Below, in pieces: positions 1 to 5,393 of a DNA stretch of 7,270 nucleotides. Source of the DNA: Chloroflexi bacterium UBA2235 (GTDB lineage Bacteria; Chloroflexota; UBA11872; UBA12225); the NCBI GenBank assembly GCA_002347925.1, contig DDYL01000120.1, forward strand, positions 1 to 7,270. Reading direction: 5' to 3'. The notes under the pieces are model-generated. The model made no database searches. It was not told the origin of the DNA and was given only the letters and a program-made list of their open reading frames with translations. Made by a program: the position numbers and the translations under genes. Position 1 is the stretch's first letter. Every line of letters begins with the position of its first letter.

Positions 1-188
1 TGGTTGAGACCGCGCACCTGGTTCTTGAGCTTCTCGGAGACGGCCAGGCCGGCAGCGTCATCGGAGGCCCGGTTGATGCGGAGGCCCGAGGAAAGGTGTT
101 CGGCCTGCTTGGCGTAGGAGTCCTGGCTGGCGGCGAGCCCGCGCTGGGCCGCCGAGGCGGCGAGGTTGTAGTTGATGCGTAGAGCCAT
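1..188 (-). CDS. fliC: Flagellin, N-terminal part (partial, cut by window edge)
   Basis: This encodes the filament protein of the bacterial flagellum, exported through the flagellar type III channel and polymerised outside the cell. The 62 visible codons give the classic D0/D1 N-terminus: it opens MALRINYNLAAS, then shows LSSGLRIN (residues 32-39), DDAAGLAVSEKL (43-54) and QVRGLN near the window edge. These are the most conserved stretches of bacterial flagellins and form the coiled-coil core of the filament. No cleaved signal peptide is present, as expected for flagellin. The start at ATG 188-186 places MALRIN exactly at the family's usual first residue, and AGGGAG lies about 11 bases upstream as ribosome binding site. 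The rest of the gene lies outside the window, so total length and the variable domain are unknown. The family call is very secure; whether the genome has several flagellins cannot be seen. Confidence 0.96.
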   Translation of the reverse strand, partial: MALRINYNLAASAAQRGLAASQDSYAKQAEHLSSGLRINRASDDAAGLAVSEKLKNQVRGLN

Positions 189-233
189 TGTGGTGCGATC
201 TCCCTATCGTGAAGAAAACATCCGTGTCCGGGC

Positions 234-253
234 CGCGGCGCATCCACGCCGCG
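234..253 (-). promoter_or_regulatory. GC-rich hairpin in probable flagellin leader
   Basis: A perfect 7-bp stem, CGCGGCG (234-240) with CGCCGCG (247-253), encloses a 6-base loop. It lies 46-65 bases upstream of the flagellin start codon and would be in the 5' leader if the promoter is further upstream. There is no T-run after it on the minus strand, so it is not an intrinsic terminator. A role in mRNA stability or translation is only inference. Confidence 0.4.
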
Positions 254-270
254 CCAAGGGAAAGCAGCAA

Positions 271-293
271 CGCGGTGGCCGAAGGCCGCCGCG
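271..293 (-). promoter_or_regulatory. Strong 10-bp hairpin in probable flagellin leader
   Basis: CGCGGTGGCC (271-280) pairs with GGCCGCCGCG (284-293) around a 3-base loop. Nine of ten pairs are Watson-Crick; the odd pair (276 with 288) is G-T in the plus sense and C-A in the minus-sense RNA. It sits about 85-105 bases before the flagellin start. It lacks a downstream T-tract toward flagellin, so it is read as a leader structure, not a terminator. Function unknown. Confidence 0.4.
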
Positions 294-320
294 CCGGCGA
301 ATGACACACGTCCAGGAAGA

Positions 321-348
321 CGTCACCGCGGCGTAACCGCACGTAACC
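321..348 (-). promoter_or_regulatory. Three helically phased direct repeats upstream of flagellin
   Basis: Read on the minus strand, GGTTACG (348-342), GGTTACG (338-332) and GGTGACG (327-321) follow each other at steps of 10 and 11 bases, about one helical turn. This spacing is typical of a protein binding successive sites on one face of the DNA, as many response regulators and activators do. They lie 133-160 bases before the flagellin start codon. That they control flagellin is inferred from position only. Confidence 0.4.
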
Positions 349-464
349 CAGCAATGGCTACCCAAAAGAGATGGGGCGCCACGGCATTCAACCCGGAATG
401 TGCGCAGGACGCCACGGTCAGACAGCCGTAGCAACCCCGAGACTCATTACCTTCAACCGGCGAT

Positions 465-490
465 CCGTGTGTGTTGGCAGACCCACACGG
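465..490. repeat. Imperfect inverted repeat
   Basis: CCGTGTGTGT (465-474) and ACCCACACGG (481-490) form a 10-bp stem with one mismatch (472 against 483) and a 6-base loop. No T-run follows on either strand, so a terminator is unlikely. It could be an operator for a dimeric regulator or an incidental hairpin; it sits between the terminator of the FlgM-like gene and the flagellin gene. Confidence 0.3.
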
Positions 491-589
491 CCGGGATGGT
501 CAACAGAACCTCGCGCTTCCCTTGCGTCAAGTATCGACAGAATGTCTCCGGGATGGAGTTAACACGAACCAAACCGGGCCAACGAACGC

Positions 590-638
590 CAGAAACAACA
601 AAAACTCTCCTGAAGCGGTCGTTTCGCTTCAGGAGAGT
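590..638 (-). terminator. Intrinsic terminator of the FlgM-like gene
   Basis: A perfect 14-bp stem, ACTCTCCTGAAGCG (604-617) with CGCTTCAGGAGAGT (625-638), encloses a 7-base loop. On the minus strand the stem is followed by a T-rich run (TTTTGTTGTTTCT). It begins 27 bases after the stop codon of the minus-strand gene ending at 665, so it terminates that transcript and separates it from flagellin. On the plus strand the following bases are not T-rich enough for a strong terminator. Confidence 0.9.
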
Positions 639-664
639 CCTGTATTTCCAGAGGCTTGCGGGAG

Positions 665-1003
665 CTACGGCCCGGGAAGACCGGTCATTCCCGGTGGACC
701 CGTGGCCGACGCTGCGATGACGGCACCCACCGGTTCATGGGTATCGCCGTCATCGCCAGAACCGTTTCCGGCACGACGTTTTCGCATGTAATCACGCATG
801 TAGGCCCGCCGCCGATCCAGTCCCTCACCGTCCCCTGCACGAGGCGCGGTTCGTTTGGGATCCCATTCGAGCAAGGCGGTGGCTAGGTGCTGTGACTCAA
901 CCACGTACGCGCCTTGCTTGACCATCGCGGCCAATCGACGGATGCGGGCCTCGCGCTCTGCTGGACTCTCGGGGTACCGCCCCCCAAATACTGTGGTAAC
1001 CAT
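665..1003 (-). CDS. FlgM-like protein (putative anti-sigma-28 factor) with basic C-terminal extension
   Basis: This gene encodes a 112-residue protein. Residues 17-47 (REARIRRLAAMVKQ, then GAYVVESQHLATALLEW) match the pattern of the sigma-28-binding part of FlgM: an amphipathic helix, a G-x-Y-x-V turn, then a helix with an LA..LL core. FlgM holds back sigma-28 until the flagellar hook is finished and is then exported. Location supports the call: the next gene on the same strand is flagellin, a usual sigma-28 target. Two things are odd. In FlgM this element is near the C-terminus, but here it is near the N-terminus. It is followed by a basic stretch (RRRAYMRDYMRKRR, residues 64-77) and a flexible Gly/Pro-rich tail. 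Start: ATG 1003-1001 is preferred because the family-like part begins shortly after it and AAGG lies just upstream; an in-frame ATG at 1117 would add 38 residues of unlikely sequence. A dedicated terminator follows. The FlgM assignment is tentative; that this is a real gene is likely. Confidence 0.6.
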   Translation of the reverse strand: MVTTVFGGRYPESPAEREARIRRLAAMVKQGAYVVESQHLATALLEWDPKRTAPRAGDGEGLDRRRAYMRDYMRKRRAGNGSGDDGDTHEPVGAVIAASATGPPGMTGLPGP

Positions 1004-1054
1004 TGCCTTACCGTGACTATCGGAGCGCCGACAAATCTCCACAGTGGTGCCCCC

Positions 1055-1087
1055 GAAGTTGGCACAGAACTGGGCAAGAACTGGCCA
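1055..1087 (+). promoter_or_regulatory. Tandem 11-bp direct repeats in the divergent control region
   Basis: AGAACTGGGCA (1066-1076) is followed at once by AGAACTGGCCA (1077-1087), identical at 10 of 11 positions, and is preceded by a weaker copy, CGAAGTTGGCA (1054-1064). The step is about one helical turn. The block sits between the FlgM-like gene start (1003) and the ATPase gene start (1127) and could bind a regulator of either or both. Function is inferred from position and phasing. Confidence 0.4.
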
Positions 1088-1111
1088 ACAAGGGGGGCCC
1101 GAAATGCCCCT

Positions 1112-1117
1112 TATCAT
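1112..1117 (+). promoter_or_regulatory. Possible -10 box for the ATPase gene
   Basis: TATCAT matches five of six bases of the TATAAT consensus and ends nine bases before the ATG at 1127. No good TTGACA-like -35 is found 16-18 bases upstream. If it is used, the transcript would have a leader of only a few bases or none, which would agree with the absence of a Shine-Dalgarno sequence before this gene. Weak evidence on its own. Confidence 0.3.
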
Positions 1118-1126
1118 CTGGCGACC

Positions 1127-2518
1127 ATGGAAACCACGTTACGGCTCGATGCAGGCCGCCACGAACCCCCGCCGAACCCTCAGTTCTGGGCACAAGCAGC
1201 AGCACGGGCGGCTAGCCTGCTGGTACTCGATGACCTGGCCACACGCACGCCTCTCGTGCACCTGATTGACATCCTCACGAGACTGGCAAGTCCCGATGCG
1301 GCAACCCGATCGGCCGCCGCCACGCCCTACGGGCGCCTCTTCCGCGACCTCGCCAGTGCCGGCCACGACCTCAGCGATGCCTTCGCCGCAGCGATCGCCA
1401 CCAGCGAGACGCTGATCGTGCGCCATCTCCAGGGATCCGGCCACGCGATGCCCAGTGCAATCATGGAAGCGGCCATCCACGATCTGGATGTGATCGCCAA
1501 GTTGACCGCCCTGGGAGCCGCGATCCCGGATGCAATTGCCGAAACCCTTGGGGTCGACCCCGCTCACGGAGGTCTACCAGCACTTCCAGACCGGAGGGTG
1601 CGACCGGAACGAAAAGGTGAACCGACCTTGAACCTTCGTGACCTAGCCGGCCGCGCGGGCGTGGAAAGCCTGGTCACCCATTACTCCATGCACGGCAGCG
1701 GGCACTTTGCGAGGGCCAGGGCATTTGTGTGGCGAGGCGCGACCGGAACGAACCAACTGTCCGGGTTCGACCCGGTCATGGTTCACGACCCAATCCGTGC
1801 CCACGACCTCGTCGGTACGGTCGACGCCCGCGCCCTGCTGCGTCGAAACACCGCCAACCTCCTGCGTGGACGTCCTGCAAACAATGTCCTGCTGTATGGG
1901 GATCGCGGAACGGGAAAGTCGTCCAGCGTGAAGTCGCTCCTCCAGGAACCTGACACGGCTGCCTGGGGAGATGATCCCGACGCGGGATCGGTGCCGTGGG
2001 GACTGCTTCGCCTGATCGACGTGCCAAAATCTCGCCTTGGCGACTTTCCCACCTTGATCACGTGCCTGCGTGGCCGTCCGGAACGCTTCATCCTGTTTGT
2101 CGATGATCTTTCCTTCGAGGACGGCGAGACGCAGTACAAGGACCTGAAGGCTGTGCTTGATGGCGGCGTGACCGCGCGACCGGAAAATGTGGTGGTCTAC
2201 GCCACGTCGAACCGGCGTCACCTGATCCGCGAACAGTTCAGCGACCGCCCCGATCCCCTGAACACCGACGTGCACGGGCAGGACACCGTGCAGGAAAAGC
2301 TTTCGTTCGCCGACCGGTTCGGGTTGACCCTGACATTCCTGTCCCCGAACCAGGAGGAATACCTCGCCATCGCGACCCATCTCGCGCAATTGCGCGGCTT
2401 GCCCATCGCAATCCCCGATCTCAGGCGTCGGGCAATTTCGTGGGCAGCGTGGCACAACGGACGGTCCGGTCGCACGGCGAGGCAGTTCATTGACGACCTC
2501 GCCGCCGAACTTGGCTAG
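1127..2518 (+). CDS. DUF815-family AAA+ ATPase
   Basis: This gene encodes a 463-residue cytoplasmic ATPase of the DUF815 family (AAA+ superfamily), whose cellular role is not established. The core is complete. Walker A is GDRGTGKS (258-265). Walker B is FILFVDDLSFED (321-332). The sensor-1 region is YATSNRRH (358-365). EKLSFADRFGL (390-400) holds a likely arginine finger, and a sensor-2-like GRSGRTARQF is at 445-454. The NRRHL and EKLS-DRFGL blocks are the DUF815 hallmarks. The N-terminal 250 residues are Ala/Leu-rich and helical, lack motifs I know, and probably bind a partner or substrate. The frame is open from an ATG at 914, but that extension overlaps the divergent FlgM-like gene and has Cys/Trp-rich sequence unlike the rest, so ATG 1127 is chosen. 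No clear Shine-Dalgarno precedes it. It ends 22 bp from the convergent glgP, with no obvious terminator between. The family call is firm; no function should be assumed. Confidence 0.9.
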   Translation: METTLRLDAGRHEPPPNPQFWAQAAARAASLLVLDDLATRTPLVHLIDILTRLASPDAATRSAAATPYGRLFRDLASAGHDLSDAFAAAIATSETLIVRHLQGSGHAMPSAIMEAAIHDLDVIAKLTALGAAIPDAIAETLGVDPAHGGLPALPDRRVRPERKGEPTLNLRDLAGRAGVESLVTHYSMHGSGHFARARAFVWRGATGTNQLSGFDPVMVHDPIRAHDLVGTVDARALLRRNTANLLRGRPANNVLLYGDRGTGKSSSVKSLLQEPDTAAWGDDPDAGSVPWGLLRLIDVPKSRLGDFPTLITCLRGRPERFILFVDDLSFEDGETQYKDLKAVLDGGVTARPENVVVYATSNRRHLIREQFSDRPDPLNTDVHGQDTVQEKLSFADRFGLTLTFLSPNQEEYLAIATHLAQLRGLPIAIPDLRRRAISWAAWHNGRSGRTARQFIDDLAAELG

Positions 2519-2540
2519 CGCTGAAACGACAATCTATACA

Positions 2541-5165
2541 TTAGCTCGCCCATGTAATGAGGGCGGGTTCGAGAGCATTCGCCAGATCGGGATGGGCGGG
2601 CAGTATGCGAATGCTATATCCATGTAATCCACTTGTCTGACAAGAAATGGTCCCGGAAAACATCGTCACGCCGTCACCGCCGGGGCCATCCTGACATGCC
2701 ATTGGGGACGGGTTCCCCTGACTGATCTGACCGGTCGGATCGATTGGTCCGTCGTAGAGTTGAACGGTGACATCGTTTGGTGACAGGCGTCCAAGCCGGA
2801 CGCGGGCACGCACCGGCACGGACATCCCCACCGCAAGGCTTGCGGGAGGCGGCTCCATGCGCTCGATGCGGAGGTCACCCCAGCACTCCCGGATCCGCCG
2901 TTTCCACGCGGCGAGGTCGCGTGCGCCACGGGCTCCGTTGGCAAGCAGGCGACCGTACCGATCGGCGGACTTGAGGTAGAAGTGATCGGTGTAGTCGAAG
3001 ACCATCCGGTTGGTGTTGAAAACCACACCGAGGTCGCGCATCGACGCCTTCATCATTGAAATCCACCGACGGGGCAAGCCGTCGGCACCGCGGTCATAGA
3101 AGGCGGGAATCACCTCCTGCTCAAGCACGTCGTAGACCGACCGGACCTCGACCTCATCCTGGTAGGCGTCATCCTGGTAGGCCTCGCGACCACCGACCGC
3201 AAACCCGAGACCCGGGCGGTAGGCCTCATCCCACCATCCGTCGAGGACACTCAGGTGAAGGACACCATTGAGCGCAGCCTTCATGCCGCTGGTGCCGCTC
3301 GCCTCCTGGGGACGGCGCGGCAGGTTCAGCCAGATGTCGCAGCCGCTCACCAGATACCGGGCAACGTTGATGTCGTAGTTCTCGATGAAGACGATCCGGT
3401 GGCGAAGGTCATCGCGTCGCGCAAGCCGGATGATCTCGCGGATCAGCTCCTTGCCACCGTTGTCCTCGGGATGGGCCTTCCCGGCGAACAGGAACTGCAC
3501 GGGACGGTCTCGGTTGTTCACGAGACGCAGCAGACGTTCGACATCCCTGAGCAGAAGCGTCGCACGCTTGTAGGTCGCAAAACGTCGTGCAAACCCGATC
3601 GTCAAAGCACTGGGGTCGAGCACCTCCGAGGCGCGCTCCACCTCAGCCGAGGAAACGCCGCGCAGTTCCAGTTGCGACCGCAGACGTGTCCGGGCAAAGC
3701 TGATGAGGCGTTCGCGTCGCCTTTCGTGGGTACGCCAGAGTTCCTCACCCGGAATGTCATTCACACGTGCCCAGACGGCACGGTCGTCGTCATCACGGTT
3801 CATGCTCGCGTCAAGCCACCGCGGACCCAGGTACCGGTCGTACAACCCTCGCATGTCGGCCGATATCCACGACAACGCATGCACACCGTTGGTGATCGAC
3901 CCGATCGGAACCTCGTCCACGGGCGCATCCGGCCAGAGGCGCGACCACATGCGGCGGCTCACATCGCCGTGCAACCGGGATACCCCGTTCGTCGCGCCGG
4001 CGAGTCTGATGGCAAGGATTGCCATGCTGAACTGTTCGCCAGTATTGCCCGGGTTCTCGCGACCAAGCGCAAGGAACTGTTCACGGGAGACCCCGAGGCG
4101 TCCGAACCACGACCCGAAATACTGGTCGACCAGTTCAGGGACGAACTTGTCGATGCCTGCGGGAACCGGGGTGTGGGTCGTGAAGACCCCACCCGCGGAC
4201 GCAACCTCGCGTGCCTCATCGAAGTTGAGATGGTGTTCCTCCATCAGGCGACGCACTCGTTCGATCCCGAGGAACGCCGCATGCCCCTCGTTCATGTGAT
4301 AGACCTGCGGTCGGAATCCCAGGGCCTCCAAGGCACGCATCCCACCCACGCCGAGAAGGATCTCCTGGCGGATCCGGATGTCGCGGTCGCCGCTATACAA
4401 ACGAAGGGACGAGACGCGGTCTCGCTCCTCGGTCTCCGGAACGTTCGAGTCAAGGAGGAGCAGCGGCACCCGGCCAACCTGGACCCTCCATATCTGGGCG
4501 GTGAGTACGCGTCCGGGGAGATCCACGGTGACCTTGACCGGCGAACCGTCCGGCCGACGCTCAAGCGTCATCGGCAAGTTGTAGAAGTCGTTGTCAGGAT
4601 AGAGCTCACCCTGCCATCCGTCGGCGTTGAGATACTGGCGGAAGTACCCCTCCTGATACGCCAGACCGACAGCCACGAGGGGAACGCCCAGGTCTGACGC
4701 CGACTTCAGGTGGTCACCGGCAAGGAGGCCCAGACCACCGGAGTAGATGGCCATGCACTCCGTCAGGCCAAATTCCATCGAGAAGTAGGCCACCTGGAGC
4801 GGGTTGCCCGGATGGGACTTGGAAAACCACGGGCGGCTCGCATGCAGGTTGTGTGACGCGCCATCGACCGGTGCGGATACCGACTTCCCCATGTACGCAT
4901 CCAGGGACTCACAGACGCGTTCGTACTGCGCCACAAACCCGTCATCAGCGACGGCCTCGTCAAGTTGGTCCTGTCCGATCGACCCAAGCATGAGACAGGG
5001 ATTGTGACCAGTTGCCTCCCAAAGGGAGGGGTCGAGTCGACGGAACAAGTCAAGCGCGTCGCGGTCCCACGTCCACCGCACATTCATCGCAATGTCGACG
5101 AGACGGGCAAGCGCGGGCGGAACCGACGGGGTCACCGTGAAGGTCTGGATTGGTCGGACCGTCAT
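2541..5165 (-). CDS. glgP: Alpha-glucan phosphorylase, long form with N-terminal DUF3417 domain
   Basis: This encodes a glycogen/maltodextrin phosphorylase (GT35, PLP-dependent). It removes terminal alpha-1,4 glucose with phosphate to give glucose-1-phosphate, in cytoplasmic glycogen breakdown. The product has 874 residues. An N-terminal DUF3417-type segment (about 12-105) contains VRWTWDRDALDLFRRLDP and marks the long family rather than the E. coli type. Catalytic-domain blocks follow in order: YFSMEFGL (127-134), GGLGLLAGDHLKSASDLG (143-160), HMNEGHAAF (290-298), THTPVPAGIDKF (330-341), SITNGVH (423-429), ARRFATYKRA (526-535) and GTSGMKAALNG (624-634). The last holds Lys629, the expected PLP-linked lysine. 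A beta-rich C-terminal segment (about 780-874) is usual in this branch. Start ATG 5165 is preferred, with GAAAGG upstream; an in-frame TTG at 5195 is possible. A 15-bp tandem duplication is present at 3154-3183. No other glycogen gene lies in the window. Substrate preference cannot be read from sequence. Confidence 0.95.
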   Translation of the reverse strand: MTVRPIQTFTVTPSVPPALARLVDIAMNVRWTWDRDALDLFRRLDPSLWEATGHNPCLMLGSIGQDQLDEAVADDGFVAQYERVCESLDAYMGKSVSAPVDGASHNLHASRPWFSKSHPGNPLQVAYFSMEFGLTECMAIYSGGLGLLAGDHLKSASDLGVPLVAVGLAYQEGYFRQYLNADGWQGELYPDNDFYNLPMTLERRPDGSPVKVTVDLPGRVLTAQIWRVQVGRVPLLLLDSNVPETEERDRVSSLRLYSGDRDIRIRQEILLGVGGMRALEALGFRPQVYHMNEGHAAFLGIERVRRLMEEHHLNFDEAREVASAGGVFTTHTPVPAGIDKFVPELVDQYFGSWFGRLGVSREQFLALGRENPGNTGEQFSMAILAIRLAGATNGVSRLHGDVSRRMWSRLWPDAPVDEVPIGSITNGVHALSWISADMRGLYDRYLGPRWLDASMNRDDDDRAVWARVNDIPGEELWRTHERRRERLISFARTRLRSQLELRGVSSAEVERASEVLDPSALTIGFARRFATYKRATLLLRDVERLLRLVNNRDRPVQFLFAGKAHPEDNGGKELIREIIRLARRDDLRHRIVFIENYDINVARYLVSGCDIWLNLPRRPQEASGTSGMKAALNGVLHLSVLDGWWDEAYRPGLGFAVGGREAYQDDAYQDEVEVRSVYDVLEQEVIPAFYDRGADGLPRRWISMMKASMRDLGVVFNTNRMVFDYTDHFYLKSADRYGRLLANGARGARDLAAWKRRIRECWGDLRIERMEPPPASLAVGMSVPVRARVRLGRLSPNDVTVQLYDGPIDPTGQISQGNPSPMACQDGPGGDGVTMFSGTISCQTSGLHGYSIRILPAHPDLANALEPALITWAS
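3154..3183 (-). repeat. In-frame 15-bp tandem repeat inside glgP
   Basis: Two adjacent 15-base units (TCATCCTGGTAGGCG at 3154-3168 and TCATCCTGGTAGGCC at 3169-3183) are identical at 14 of 15 positions. In the protein they give AYQDD followed by AYQDE at about residues 662-671, just after the PLP-lysine region and where the family usually has a single YQDE motif. Replication slippage is the simplest origin; the frame is kept, so activity is probably kept too. Confidence 0.75.
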
Positions 5166-5250
5166 CGTAGCTTCAGCCTTTCTCGTGCCTATCAACCAGG
5201 CGCATCACCAGCGCCGATGGACCACCGACTCCACACTCATGAAGCACGTT

Positions 5251-5279
5251 TGGCACCGCCAGCGGCGATGGCCGTGCCA
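5251..5279. promoter_or_regulatory. Inverted repeat in the control region upstream of glgP
   Basis: TGGCAC (5251-5256) and GTGCCA (5274-5279) form inverted arms around 17 bases that contain a smaller hairpin, CGCC-AGC-GGCG (5257-5267). It lies about 85-115 bases upstream of the glgP start, in the 228-bp gap between glgP and the next gene. It could be an operator or an RNA structure in the glgP leader. The rest of the gap (5166-5393) shows no gene and no convincing -35/-10 pair. Confidence 0.35.
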
Positions 5280-5393
5280 GACCGGGGCCAAGGACTGCCT
5301 ATCCCAAGAACGCGGCGTGACGACGCTTGCCGTCAGTGACCACAAACTGCGGACTTACATGCCGGGATAGGAGAATGAACCATCGGGCACGCG

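Larger units (their letters stand above)
189..664. other. Long non-coding region upstream of flagellin
   Basis: No credible gene lies in these 476 bases. The open frames here are short, lack ribosome binding sites and have compositionally biased, low-complexity products. The region holds, left to right on the plus strand: two hairpins close to the flagellin start (234-253, 271-293), three phased direct repeats (321-348), an imperfect hairpin (465-490) and the terminator of the upstream gene (604-638). I searched by eye for a sigma-28 promoter (TAAA-N15-GCCGATAA) and a sigma-54 promoter reading toward flagellin and found no convincing match. The terminator implies that flagellin has its own promoter somewhere between about 300 and 600. 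The leader is long, so post-transcriptional control is possible. Confidence 0.7.

Noticed and set aside
58..434. Two overlapping minus-strand frames upstream of and across the flagellin start
   Set aside because: One overlaps the flagellin gene in another frame; both give arginine/proline-rich products without motifs and have no supporting start signals.
204..490. A riboswitch (cyclic-di-GMP type) in the flagellin leader
   Set aside because: I looked for the conserved core of the cyclic-di-GMP classes because they often control motility genes; hairpins are present, but the conserved core bases are not.
371..791. Plus-strand short open frames between the flagellin and FlgM-like genes
   Set aside because: They run through the terminator hairpin and into the antisense of the FlgM-like gene, and their products look random.
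1004..1117. Extension of the FlgM-like protein to an ATG at 1117
   Set aside because: The added residues are Cys/Pro-rich with no family resemblance, there is no ribosome binding site, and the coding would run through the tandem repeats.
914..1126. Upstream extension of the DUF815 ATPase to an ATG at 914
   Set aside because: The extra 71 residues overlap the divergent FlgM-like gene, are rich in Cys, Trp and Pro unlike the rest of the protein, and include the control region with its repeats.
1643..2455. A 270-codon minus-strand frame inside the ATPase gene
   Set aside because: It is antisense to the conserved Walker A, Walker B and sensor motifs and has no recognisable domain.
2519..2540. 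A bidirectional terminator between the ATPase gene and glgP
   Set aside because: The 22-bp gap contains no stable stem and no T-run; termination, if any, must lie within the opposing gene.
3255..4697. A 480-codon open frame on the plus strand inside glgP
   Set aside because: It is exactly antisense to a well-conserved phosphorylase; such long antisense frames arise from GC-rich codon bias. Its product shows no recognisable domain and it has no ribosome binding site.
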